The position numbers and the translations under genes were made by a program. This document shows positions 1 through 9,037 of a stretch of DNA of 64,000 bases, piece after piece; position 1 is the stretch's first letter, and each line of letters opens with the position of its first letter. Under the pieces are notes generated by a model that worked only from the letters and a program-made list of their open reading frames with translations, ran no database searches and was not told where the DNA came from. The stretch spans positions 1,116,001 to 1,180,000 of the forward strand of contig OZ220707.1 of assembly GCA_965116685.1 (NCBI GenBank). The letters are read 5' to 3'. The stretch comes from Bin80 sp965116685. Its GTDB lineage: Bacteria; Bacteroidota; Rhodothermia; Rhodothermales; Bin80.

Positions 1-1743
1 CTTGCCGGAAGGGGTTCGCCGCTTCACTGGATACCCCAGTTTACCAAAGAGAATCTCCCCTACCTGCTTTGAAGATGCAATATTGAAAGACTCACCGGCT
101 TCTTTGTATATCTCACTGGCACACCGATCCAAATCTTCCTGAATTCTGGGACCCAACTCCTCTAGGACGGACAGATTGAGTTTCACGCCCGCAGCCTCCA
201 TGTCGGCCAACACATATACCAGTGGGAACTCAATTTCATCCGCGACTTTGTGAAGATCACTTTCCTGAAGTTTTTTATGTAATTTTCCCTGCATTTCAAG
301 CGGGCACGCCGCATGCTCACAGGCGAGGATCCGGAACTCCTCGGGGGCGATACTTCGCGGCTCTCTTTGCAAGCGTCCCGTCCCAAGAATATCCTGAGTC
401 TCCCGAGGCTCGTAGCCCAACTGCTGCTTCGTAACCGTCCCGAACCGGTGGTTCTGATCTGGCGAAAGTAGATAGTGAGCGATCTGGGTATCAAAGAGCT
501 TCCCCCGGACCGGGACTTTGAGCCGCCGGAGCTGGACGATAAGCGGCTTCAGATCATGCCCGATCTTCTCCACTTTCCCGTTGGAAAAAACCGGAGCAAG
601 AATCCGTATTACCTCCGATACGGATGTCCCATCTGGAAGCGGAAGCGGAAGATATACCGCACTCCCCGGGGCCCAGGAAACCGCCATCCCCCACCAGTCT
701 GCACGAACCGGGGAGCCTGGAGTCATCAGACTGGCTATTCCAATACGCCGGACCTCTTTCAGAGACTGTTCAAACGTTTTTAGCTCATCAACCGTGGTGA
801 TCATCCGGTAATTCACCTGATCGGATTGATAGCTCTTCAGCGTACTAGTGGCAGCGATCTCGGCAGCTTCGAAGAGTTCTGATCCGGCAGTCAGACGACG
901 GATCAAGGTGTTGAATTCGTAGCGGCGAAAAAAGGACAACGGCTCTGTATCTCTGGGGCTGCGGGGACGACAGGCTTCCCAATCCAACTTCACATCCAGG
1001 TCGGTTCGTATCGTGACCAGGTCCTTGCTCAGTCGTACCATGTCCGGGTTTGCAGTCAGGGCGGTCCGCCAGCGTTTACTGGTATAGGTGGAGGCCTTGC
1101 TCAGAATATTCTCAATGGTCTGATCCTGCTGCACCAGCTTTGCCGCCCCTTTTTCACCAATCCCCCGTGCGCCTGGTACATTATCACTGCTGTCCCCCAT
1201 CAGCGCAAGCATGTCAATGAAGTTTGGGGGAGGGATCTGATACTTTTCCCGGAAACCCTCCTCGGTTACACGCTCAAAACCGGCACCGCTCCGTGGCCGC
1301 AACATTTCCACATGAGAAGAAAGAAGTTGCTGAAAGTCTTTATCTGGAGATACGATGATGACCTGCGCACCGGAGGCCTCGGCCTTCCGTGCCAATGTGC
1401 CAATCACATCATCCGCCTCAAATCGATCCGCCTGCAGGACCGGAATGGAGAGTGCCTGCGCTAGTTCCTTGATCCGGGGCAAATTCTCAAGCAGTGCATC
1501 CGGTGGTGCATCCCGATTTGCTTTGTACTCGGAATATAGATCATTCCTAAAGGTTTTTCCCGGCCCATCAAATACGATTGCCGCATACTCCAGTCCTGCT
1601 TCTTCAATCAGGTTAATCAAGGTCGTACTAAAGCCGTAAAGGGCGCTGGTGTTTTCCCCCCGTGAATTAATCCGTGGGCGACTCAGAAACGAAAAATGGG
1701 CCCGGTAGGCGAGGGCCATCGCATCTAAAAGAAAAATCTTCAT
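1..1743 (-). CDS. polA: DNA polymerase I, N-terminal 581 codons (gene runs off the left edge)
   Basis: Repair and Okazaki-fragment polymerase. The visible part covers the 5'-3' exonuclease (about residues 1-290, starting MKIFLLDAMALAYRAHF, with YSEYKANRDAPPD and the acidic DRFEADDVIG), then the 3'-5' exonuclease-like domain (about 310-500), then the start of the polymerase domain (FNIASSKQVGEILFGKLGYP, continuing to the edge). The start at 1743 has an AGGA about nine bases upstream; an in-frame ATG at 1761 is the alternative. It lies 20 bp downstream of ligA on the same strand, so the two are probably co-transcribed. Oddity: the three exonuclease motifs have lost their metal-binding residues (GIASLM where DxE is expected, GHDLKPL in motif II, CEHAAC in motif III), so the proofreading site looks dead. 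The palm and fingers lie outside the window. Confidence 0.95.
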   Translation of the reverse strand, partial: MKIFLLDAMALAYRAHFSFLSRPRINSRGENTSALYGFSTTLINLIEEAGLEYAAIVFDGPGKTFRNDLYSEYKANRDAPPDALLENLPRIKELAQALSIPVLQADRFEADDVIGTLARKAEASGAQVIIVSPDKDFQQLLSSHVEMLRPRSGAGFERVTEEGFREKYQIPPPNFIDMLALMGDSSDNVPGARGIGEKGAAKLVQQDQTIENILSKASTYTSKRWRTALTANPDMVRLSKDLVTIRTDLDVKLDWEACRPRSPRDTEPLSFFRRYEFNTLIRRLTAGSELFEAAEIAATSTLKSYQSDQVNYRMITTVDELKTFEQSLKEVRRIGIASLMTPGSPVRADWWGMAVSWAPGSAVYLPLPLPDGTSVSEVIRILAPVFSNGKVEKIGHDLKPLIVQLRRLKVPVRGKLFDTQIAHYLLSPDQNHRFGTVTKQQLGYEPRETQDILGTGRLQREPRSIAPEEFRILACEHAACPLEMQGKLHKKLQESDLHKVADEIEFPLVYVLADMEAAGVKLNLSVLEELGPRIQEDLDRCASEIYKEAGESFNIASSKQVGEILFGKLGYPVKRRTPSGK

Positions 1744-1763
1744 GTTTTGATTATCCTGCATGA

Positions 1764-3974
1764 TCAACCATTTCCATTTACGAGGTTCTTCAGTTCACTT
1801 AACCCCAGTACTGTGACATCAAGTGCCACCGCCTTTTTTAATTTACTGCCTGCATTCTCCCCAGCCAAAAGATAGTCTGTCTTCTTGCTGACGCTACCTG
1901 TAACCTTCCCACCGTGCGACTCAATCCAGGCGCGTGCTTCCGACCGCGTCATCCCTTCCAGGCTACCGGTAATCACAAACGTCTTTGCTTCCAATGATTG
2001 AGACGATGAGACATACTTCTGAGATTCAAGCGAAACACCTGCTACCTGTAGTCTGGTGATCAGGTCACGGTTTTCATTTTCTCTGAACCACGCAAGAATC
2101 TCCTGTACCATCGTCGGACCAATCCCATCCAGCGCCAGAAAGCGGCGCAGCAAAGTAAACAGCTCTGTCAGGGATGCGGCGAGCCTCTCATCATCTGTGC
2201 CCAATTGCCCCAGACAAGCTCCAACCGGATCCTTGACGTGCATCTTCTGCAGGAGTGCATTGGAAAGAATATCCCCATTCTTCAGCACCTCTGCCGGCAC
2301 CCCCTCCTCAATTGTATTCACTCTTTCCGAGATCATCATCAACTCTTCAATCGAAAACTGTCCCAGCAATAGCCGTGCTGACACTGCTCCAATACCATTG
2401 ACCCCTAGAGCAATCAGTAATTTTTCGGGCCCACGATCCCGGCTCCGATCAATGGAAGCGACGAGCTCGGAGGTCTTCCGATCTGCAAATCCCTCCAGGG
2501 TTAACAGCTTTTCCTCCGTAAGCGTATAGAGATCCGCTTCATCGTTGATCAGTCCGGATTCCATCAGAACCTGTACCGTGTTCGGCCCCAACCCTTCAAT
2601 ATCCAATCCTTCCTTGGAAGCAAAAAACATGACTCGCCGCAATATCCTCTCTGAGCACCTCGGGTTCGGGCAATACAGATCCACTCCATCCCTCTTTCGG
2701 ATCAACTGATCCCCACTAACCGGACATTGCTCCGGTGGTAGAATCGGGGTTTCGCTACCTGAGCGAACCTCTTTCACGGGCCCAACAATGTAGGGAATAA
2801 CATCTCCCGACCGCTTTATCCTGATCGTATCTCCAATGCGTAGATCCAGCTGCTCCACCTGATCGTAGTTATGCAGGGTTGCATTTGAAACGGTGACCCC
2901 TCCCACAAACACAGGCTTGAGGTGAGCCGTCGGAGTAATCCGTCCCGTCCTTCCTATCTGAGGCTTTACCGACTCAAGCAGGGTCGTCGCCTCTTCGGAG
3001 GGAAATTTGAATGCGATTGCCCCGCGTGGATCTTTGCCCACAATACCGAGCTGCTCTGCCTGTGTGCTATCCGAGACTTTGATGACGATGCCGTCGATTT
3101 CGAATGGAAGCGTGTCTCTCACCTCTTTCCACCACTCCACCCGTTTGGCAACGTCCTCCAATGTTGGCAAACGCTGCACTTCAGGCGGGACCCTGAATCC
3201 TGCGCGATGCAGCCAATCCAGGCGTTCAAAATGATCCTCGGGCACAAAATCATCTGGAAACATCACATCGTACGCATACGCGGACAGATCTCTTTTCGCC
3301 GTGAGTTGTGCATCCTTTTGCTTCAGGGAGCCAGACGCCGTATTCCGTGCATTGATGTAGGCGGGCTCCCCTTTCTCAATCCGCTGCTGATTCAGTTTTG
3401 CAAACGCTTCTTTGGTAAAGAGCACTTCGCACCTGACAACAAGTACATCCGGAGCCACCGGTCCCTCCTCTTCGACGGGAATCCGCAGTGGCACCGACCG
3501 GATCGTGCGTGCATTCGCGGTGACCAGATCCCCAACCTCTCCGTTGCCTCGTGTAGCTGCCTGAACAAGAACTCCCTTCTCATAACGCAGCACCAATGTT
3601 AATCCGTCAAACTTGGGCTCTACCACATAGGTGAATGCTTCCCCTGGCACCAACTTACGGTTCCGTGTTTCCCAAGCCGATAAATCCTCTATCCCGAACG
3701 CATTCGCCAGACTGAGGACAGGGCGCAGATGAGAAGTCTTCAGGAAATCTGAGTCCAGGTCACTCCCAACCCGCTGGGTCGGAGAATCCGGTGTAACCAC
3801 TTCAGGGTGCTCGTTCTCAAGTGCTGTCAACTCCGAGAGGAGTTGATCATACTCTGCGTCGGTGATCGTGGGCCGTGCAAGTACGTAGTACCGGTACGCG
3901 TGCCGATTGAGGCTCGTACGCAGCTCGGCAGCACGATCTGCTACACTGATTCCCATACGGCCATTTATCGCCAA
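1764..3974 (-). CDS. ligA: NAD-dependent DNA ligase
   Basis: Seals nicks using NAD+. Domains in order: Ia NMN-binding region (about 10-75), adenylation domain with catalytic lysine in KFDG (K121), OB fold, zinc finger, helix-hairpin-helix repeats and a C-terminal BRCT domain (about 660-730, KTFVITGSLEGMTRSEA). Length 736 is slightly above the usual 670-700. The annotated start is TTG at 3974, overlapping the upstream gene by 10 bp; ATG at 3956 (MGISVADRAAELR) is an equally good start. The zinc finger reads CPVSG...CPN...CSER, so the second of the four usual cysteines is serine (codon AGT at the TGT position). Everything else looks intact. Confidence 0.97.
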   Translation of the reverse strand: MAINGRMGISVADRAAELRTSLNRHAYRYYVLARPTITDAEYDQLLSELTALENEHPEVVTPDSPTQRVGSDLDSDFLKTSHLRPVLSLANAFGIEDLSAWETRNRKLVPGEAFTYVVEPKFDGLTLVLRYEKGVLVQAATRGNGEVGDLVTANARTIRSVPLRIPVEEEGPVAPDVLVVRCEVLFTKEAFAKLNQQRIEKGEPAYINARNTASGSLKQKDAQLTAKRDLSAYAYDVMFPDDFVPEDHFERLDWLHRAGFRVPPEVQRLPTLEDVAKRVEWWKEVRDTLPFEIDGIVIKVSDSTQAEQLGIVGKDPRGAIAFKFPSEEATTLLESVKPQIGRTGRITPTAHLKPVFVGGVTVSNATLHNYDQVEQLDLRIGDTIRIKRSGDVIPYIVGPVKEVRSGSETPILPPEQCPVSGDQLIRKRDGVDLYCPNPRCSERILRRVMFFASKEGLDIEGLGPNTVQVLMESGLINDEADLYTLTEEKLLTLEGFADRKTSELVASIDRSRDRGPEKLLIALGVNGIGAVSARLLLGQFSIEELMMISERVNTIEEGVPAEVLKNGDILSNALLQKMHVKDPVGACLGQLGTDDERLAASLTELFTLLRRFLALDGIGPTMVQEILAWFRENENRDLITRLQVAGVSLESQKYVSSSQSLEAKTFVITGSLEGMTRSEARAWIESHGGKVTGSVSKKTDYLLAGENAGSKLKKAVALDVTVLGLSELKNLVNGNG

Positions 3975-4372
3975 GCCCCAATCAACCCACCCATGAGGAG
4001 AAAAACAACGAGGTTGTATGCCTGATTCAGCACAAAAATCCCCATGCCTTTATCCTCCCAGGCAACACTCTGCCAGCCCATGGGAAGTGCAAACCCCACC
4101 CAGGCTGCAAAACCAACCGTCAATCCCCCTCCCAAAGTACCCATATCCATATAGGCGATCAGAAACGATAAAACATATACCGTAAGTACAGAACCCACCA
4201 GGGATCCTCCGTAGGATTTGGCCGGATTGAGGGTCTCTTTGATTTTCTCCTCCGTCAGATCCATCATCTCCATCCACATCTTACCAAAGAGCGGTCCGTA
4301 CCAGAGTGAGCCCACGACCATCGGGAGCAGAGCGGCAACTATAAATGAAATCCAGTTTTCGGGTAAATACAT
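3965..4372 (-). CDS. DUF1761-like small membrane protein
   Basis: About 135 residues from the ATG at 4372 (MYLPENWISF); the open frame extends nine codons further upstream. The protein has roughly four membrane segments (about 8-25, 58-75, 80-100, 112-130) and the pattern of the DUF1761 family: an N-terminal LWYGPLFGKMW stretch followed by a charged helix, and glycine-rich segments such as GFAAWVGFALPMGWQS. Function unknown. The 3' end overlaps the first codons of ligA, which suggests translational coupling, but no functional link with ligation is implied. Confidence 0.75.
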   Translation of the reverse strand: MYLPENWISFIVAALLPMVVGSLWYGPLFGKMWMEMMDLTEEKIKETLNPAKSYGGSLVGSVLTVYVLSFLIAYMDMGTLGGGLTVGFAAWVGFALPMGWQSVAWEDKGMGIFVLNQAYNLVVFLLMGGLIGAWR

Positions 4373-4427
4373 CTTGCGTTGAGTTAGTGAACAGGTCAAG
4401 ATAGCAGATTATGAAGAAACTGTAAAG

Positions 4428-4796
4428 CTATTGCTCAGCCCAGATCGCGCAAACGGCTCCCGAGGGATCGCGAATGACTGCATAGCTCTTGCCGGGGCCC
4501 ATGGATCTGGCCGGGCAAACGACCTCGCCTCCACATTCTACACAGGACTGGAGGCTCTTTTCCAGAGATTCCACCCGAAAGTAGGGAATCCAGACCGGCG
4601 GGATCCCGGCATTCATGCCACGTGCATGACAGATCCCTGCCAGTGTCTCTTTGCCCTCGTTCATCGCGTAGTCCTCGTACCCGCCCATGTCAACGGGTTC
4701 TGGATCCCATCCGGCAACATTGACATAAAAGTCGCGAATCTCTTCCGCATGGTCAACCGTCAGGTCGATCCAAAGTGGGGGGTTTGTTTCTTGCAT
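4428..4796 (-). CDS. VOC (glyoxalase/bleomycin resistance-like) family protein
   Basis: A 122-residue protein with the paired beta-alpha-beta-beta-beta layout of the vicinal-oxygen-chelate fold: WIDLTVDHAEEIRDFYVNVAGW at the N terminus, VWIPYFRVESLEKSL in the middle, and a closing IRDPSGAVCAIWAEQ. Single-domain VOC proteins act as dimers on varied substrates, and the substrate cannot be read from sequence. It stands alone between the DUF1761 gene and a 260-bp spacer. Confidence 0.85.
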   Translation of the reverse strand: MQETNPPLWIDLTVDHAEEIRDFYVNVAGWDPEPVDMGGYEDYAMNEGKETLAGICHARGMNAGIPPVWIPYFRVESLEKSLQSCVECGGEVVCPARSMGPGKSYAVIRDPSGAVCAIWAEQ

Positions 4797-5060
4797 AGAT
4801 TTATCGGCTTATGGGGGTGATGATCAATGCGGAATTCTCAGCAGTTCGCACCTTTCTTGTCAAGATAATTCCTGTGACCTAGTGATGCTCGTACCCCAAG
4901 GTACGCACAATAACCACTATCCCCAAGGGTTGTGTGAATAGCTGTGGAATTTTCTTGGATCAATCGTGCATTTATTGTTTGCACTTTGTTGACTACCGGT
5001 ACGGATTTTTGCGGTATCCTTGTATCGTATATCAGTCACTCTTTCTTTCCTTCTTAATTC

Positions 5061-5306
5061 ATGCCAGACACAACCCGATCCCGCCATCAATTCAACCGTG
5101 AAAATGGACACCCCCCACCTTCCCGAACCGCCATCGCACTGGCCTCACTGACTGTTGAGCAGGTCCTTTATGAGATCGAACTGATTAACAATACCCAATG
5201 GATACTCGGACAACGACGAGGACATTCCTGGTATAATGAAGACGGTGGACATCTGGCCGAAGCTGTGCAGATTAAGGCAATCCGAATTCCCGCGCGGCGA
5301 CACTGA
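5061..5306 (+). CDS. Small hypothetical protein, 81 aa
   Basis: Open frame MPDTTRSRHQFNRENG... to ...IRIPARRH. No recognisable family, signal or membrane segment. The central part (ASLTVEQVLYEIELINN) looks helical and the protein is basic at both ends. A possible -35-like TTGACT lies at 4989-4994, but the -10 is weak. Kept because it fills an otherwise gene-free spacer and has a reasonable amino-acid mix; it could be a chance ORF. Confidence 0.4.
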   Translation: MPDTTRSRHQFNRENGHPPPSRTAIALASLTVEQVLYEIELINNTQWILGQRRGHSWYNEDGGHLAEAVQIKAIRIPARRH

Positions 5307-5398
5307 ATCCGGTACACTCCCGGCGAATCAGGATTGCACATGCTGGATCTGAATACTGCGTCGTTCTGCGAAAGGACCTTGTCGGATAACCTCCCGGC

Positions 5399-5782
5399 TC
5401 ACGACCTTCGGTAGACAAACTTCACTGCGGACCAGGTCTCATCAACGGAACAAATTTTTACATCAACCATCCCGACTGCCTGCCCCATGCGAAAGACAAC
5501 GTTCCTGGATAGGTTTGTCCTTCTTCCCGAGCTTTCCTTTGGCCAGGAAATCCACAACATGCCCCTATCTGCCAAGGTTGGGAGTGCAATATCAAGCAAC
5601 GTGACCAGCCGATCCTGGCGATCGGAAAACAGATGAACGAAATCTGCTTCATCCACTGGTGATTCACCCGGAATCATCAATGCATCCGAAATCAGTGTAT
5701 GGTAGTGGGACGGCTGATCAAGCGAATACGCACGCATACCTTCCTTGAGTCCTAACTTCGCGGCCAATGTTGGAGAAGGCAT
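5399..5782 (-). CDS. DUF3052-like protein
   Basis: 127 residues. The start (LAAKLGLKEGMRAYSLDQP) and the end (GMVDVKICSVDETWSAVKFVYRR) match the typical beginning and end of DUF3052 proteins, and the middle holds the WISWPKESSG turn followed by the strand-helix VFRMGQAVG. The family is small and soluble with no assigned reaction; members are often drawn as methyltransferase-like single domains. The gene is divergent from the sulfatase that starts at 5860. Confidence 0.75.
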   Translation of the reverse strand: MPSPTLAAKLGLKEGMRAYSLDQPSHYHTLISDALMIPGESPVDEADFVHLFSDRQDRLVTLLDIALPTLADRGMLWISWPKESSGRRTNLSRNVVFRMGQAVGMVDVKICSVDETWSAVKFVYRRS

Positions 5783-5859
5783 GAATTGATCCAGTCTGGT
5801 TTATTTTTGGAAAAGTACGACAAATTGGTTACCATACAAAGCAAACTGATTTTTCTCTG

Positions 5860-7314
5860 ATGCTACGCCTTTGTCTTTTTATCATTGCTGTATCCGCCGG
5901 ATGCGCGCAGGTACAATCCCCGAATGTTATCTATATCCTTGCCGACGATCTGGGATATGGTGAGCTTGGCAGCTATGGACAGACGCTGATCCAAACGCCA
6001 AACTTGGATCAACTGGCCATCGAAGGAATGCGGTTTACCCAGCACTACAGTGGCAGCCCCGTATGTGCACCAAGCCGCTGTACACTGCTGACCGGGCTGC
6101 ATACCGGGCACTGCTAAGTCCGTGACAATTATGAACTGGGGGGCTTTGCAGACAGTACCGAACGTGGGCAGCTTCCGTTGGAGGAAGGGACGTATACGCT
6201 TGGGCATATGATGCAGGATGCAGGCTACGCGACTGCAATCATTGGAAAATGGGGACTTGGAGGACCGCATTCCATCGGGATTCCCACCAAGCAGGGATTC
6301 GATTATTTCTACGGATATCTGGACCAAAAACAGGCTCACAACTATTACCCATCCCACCTCTGGCGCAATACCGAATGGGATACGCTTGCGAACGGCTATT
6401 TTCATCCTCATCAACGGTTTGAAGGTCTGGAGCCAAATGATCCGACGGCCTATGACCGTTACAAAGGCCCCGATTATGCCCCAGACCTGATGGCAAATGA
6501 AGCTGAGGAGTTCATCCGTCAACATGCATCGGAACCATTCTTCCTCTACCTCGCGCATACAGTGCCTCACCTGGCGCTTCAGGTGCCGGACGAAGAGCTG
6601 GAACCCTACGAGGGCATTCTGACGGAATCCCCTTATGATGGCAGCAGGGGGTACCTGCCTCATATCCGACCTCAATCCGCCTATGCAGCCATGATTACCC
6701 GCATGGATGCACACATCGGTCGCATCATTGAGGTCCTCCATGAACTCGGCATCGAAGAAGAGACACTAATCATATTCTCGAGCGACAATGGCCCCACCTA
6801 TACCGGAGGCGTGGACACGGAACAGTTTCATAGCTCAGGTGGGCTGCGAGGCGGCAAAGGTGAGGTCTATGAAGGAGGGATCCGGGTACCAATGATTGCT
6901 GCCTGGCCCGGCATGATTCCACCTGAATCAACCACTGACCATGTATCTGCGTTTTGGGATGTGATGCCGACACTTGCCGATCTCGTGGGGATTGATCTAG
7001 TGGCAGAGGTGAACGGAGTTTCCTTTCTCCCTGTACTTATGGGGCAGGATTCCCCAACCCCAAGCGAAATGTACTGGGAATACCACGGCCGCAGATGGAA
7101 TGGGGCACAGGCAGCAAGGATTGGCCCGTGGAAGGGGGTACGGCTGGGTGGCCATAACGATCCTGCTGCCCCAGTGAGTCTCTATCATCTGGAGAATGAT
7201 CCTGGGGAATTGATCAACCTTGCCGATGTACACCCTGAGGTTGCCCAGAATTTGCTCTCTCTTATGCAATCGCGCAGTCACTCAAAAATTGAGCGGTGGA
7301 ACTTCGCCGAATAG
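5860..7314 (+). pseudogene. Sulfatase (arylsulfatase family) interrupted by one in-frame TAA
   Basis: A type I sulfatase reading frame of 484 codons, continuous except for TAA at 6115-6117 (codon 86). Codons before and after the stop are in the same frame and read through HTGHC-stop-VRDNYELGG, a conserved stretch, so the stop replaces an ordinary codon (a single base from TAC or TAT). The active-site motif is present (CAPSR, C69, formylglycine site), as are metal-binding ILADDLGYG and SSDNGPTYTGG. The N terminus is a short signal with a possible lipobox ending SAGC. The rest of the gene is undecayed, so this is a recent nonsense mutation, a sequencing error, or read-through. As written, only an 85-residue fragment, or a restart product from 6178, would be made. 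Confidence 0.85.
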
Positions 7315-7456
7315 CCAGGCCGAATGGATGATCACACAACCAATCCCAAGCCCTGACCGTCCGTTCAAAGGAACAAATCGCTCTAGAAAAACGGCATCGG
7401 ATCCTAAAAAACTGTATCATACCGGTGTTCATTCCTAACAATTTTTTAACAAACAA

Positions 7457-8014
7457 ATGGTCACAATACTCTCTCTATGGCTCCCGATCCTCATCGCTTC
7501 CGTCCTTGTCTATGTCGTGGCCGCCGTGCTATACATGGCAACTCCCCTGCATTCCAAGGACTTTGCCAAACTTCAAGGCGAAGACGCAATCATGGATGTC
7601 CTGCGTGCTCAGGAAGTGAGGCAAGGACAGTACATGTTCCCGGGTACGGAAAGCAAAAAGGAATGGTCCTCCCCGGAATGGATTGAAAAAGCAAATCGAG
7701 GCCCCGTCGGTCTGCTCTTTATTCATGCCCCTGGGACCAGTATGTCAAAGCAGCTCACTTTTCAGGGGATCTTTGTCCTTGCGATTTCGATCATGGCAGG
7801 CTATATGGGTTCAGCCAGCCTCCCTCCCGGGGCAGAGTATCTAGAAGTATTTCAGGTTGTGGGAACTGCTGCCTTTCTAGCCCATTCGGCCGGCCCCTTT
7901 ACCGACGCGATCTGGTACGGATTCAGCTGGAGAATGACTTGGGTGCGTGCGCTTGAGGGTTTGCTGTTCGGCGTATTGACGGCAGGTGTTTTTGGCTGGC
8001 TCTGGCCCCAGTAA
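7457..8014 (+). CDS. Hypothetical integral membrane protein, 185 aa
   Basis: Starts MVTILSLWLPILIASVLVYVV, a first membrane segment at about 5-30. A soluble loop follows (about 35-95, containing VRQGQYMFPG and WSSPEWIEKANRGPVG), then three hydrophobic segments (about 98-118, 130-150 and 163-183). I do not recognise a named family. It faces the hydroxylase gene, and a strong hairpin between them probably ends both transcripts. Confidence 0.7.
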   Translation: MVTILSLWLPILIASVLVYVVAAVLYMATPLHSKDFAKLQGEDAIMDVLRAQEVRQGQYMFPGTESKKEWSSPEWIEKANRGPVGLLFIHAPGTSMSKQLTFQGIFVLAISIMAGYMGSASLPPGAEYLEVFQVVGTAAFLAHSAGPFTDAIWYGFSWRMTWVRALEGLLFGVLTAGVFGWLWPQ

Positions 8015-8048
8015 TCGCACGAGGCTGACAAAGTATTGCAGGATCTGA

Positions 8049-8083
8049 GACTCTGGCGTGCGGGGAGCCCGCATGCCAGAGTC
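8049..8083. terminator. Hairpin between convergent genes, likely bidirectional terminator
   Basis: A near-perfect stem of 16 bp on each side (8049-8064 and 8068-8083) around a GAG loop, with one G-T wobble. It sits between two convergent genes, as expected for a shared terminator. There is no clear T run on either side, so termination efficiency is uncertain. Confidence 0.6.
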
Positions 8084-8137
8084 TACCGCGAAGGGATGCC
8101 CTGCCTGCCCATTTCTACAGGTTTGCACGCGGCAGAA

Positions 8138-9031
8138 TCACCGGGGATCCTTCCTCTTTTTGTCGATGCCAAGTCCATGTAAACTTTGTTGCACAAACGT
8201 CTTGGGGAATTCCTCCAGATCTTCAAAGCCGAGTTCAATGTCACGTCCACTATGAGGGATGGATGCGGTCTTGAACAGGTAGTCCCACAGGCTGAGGCTG
8301 ATCCCGTAATTGATGCCATACGGATGGCCCTCCGGCCAGTGCTTGGCATGATGCCAAATGTGCATCTGAGGACTGTTAATTACATATTTCAGGGGGCCCA
8401 AGGGGATCCAGATATTGCTGTGATTCGCATGCCCGATCACCAGTGTGATCAGGTAAACAATAAAGAACTCTTCAATCCCAAACCCGATCATCGCCAGCGG
8501 AATGTATTGCAGTCCGTTGTAGACCACATTCTCCATCCAGTGAAACCGCAGATGTGCAGCAAACCCCATCTCTTCCACGGAATGATGCACCTTGTGGAAT
8601 TCCCATAATGTCGGGATGCGGTGTAAGAGCCGGTGGACATTCCAATGAACGAAATCGCGAATCACAAAAAGCAGCAGCAGCTGTGCCCATATGGGTAGAT
8701 TGCCCACCTGAATGGCCACCAGATTGGTAACCCCAATACTGGCCAGTGCATCATTGAAGAGATTCACAACCACCATACTCGCCGCATTGAAGATGAAGAG
8801 CGAGAACAGAAAATAGTTGAAGAACATGTAGAAGAGATCCAGCCAGAAATCATGCCTGAACTTCTTCTGCTCTTTACGCCACGGGGCAAAGAGCTCAAGC
8901 ACAAAGAAAAAGCAGCTAACCCCAATCAGCCAATAGAAATAATTGTGCCAGTGAGGGATGGTGATCTCTGTCCACAAATAGTATGAGTAGGCTTCGTAAC
9001 CACTCAGAAATATGTCCCAGTATTTCTCCAT
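8138..9031 (-). CDS. Sterol desaturase / fatty acid hydroxylase superfamily protein
   Basis: About 297 residues of a membrane-bound di-iron oxygenase. The histidine clusters are all visible: HWNVHRLLHR, HKVHHS, HANHSN and HIWHHAKHW. They would bind two irons on the cytoplasmic face. Hydrophobic segments lie before and between these boxes (about 27-45, 65-90, 100-125, 160-190). The substrate could be a fatty acyl chain, sterol or carotenoid. ATG at 9031 is preferred over the GTG at 9037; the recG stop lies immediately upstream, so the genes are probably co-transcribed. Confidence 0.9.
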   Translation of the reverse strand: MEKYWDIFLSGYEAYSYYLWTEITIPHWHNYFYWLIGVSCFFFVLELFAPWRKEQKKFRHDFWLDLFYMFFNYFLFSLFIFNAASMVVVNLFNDALASIGVTNLVAIQVGNLPIWAQLLLLFVIRDFVHWNVHRLLHRIPTLWEFHKVHHSVEEMGFAAHLRFHWMENVVYNGLQYIPLAMIGFGIEEFFIVYLITLVIGHANHSNIWIPLGPLKYVINSPQMHIWHHAKHWPEGHPYGINYGISLSLWDYLFKTASIPHSGRDIELGFEDLEEFPKTFVQQSLHGLGIDKKRKDPR

Positions 9032-9037
9032 ATTCAC

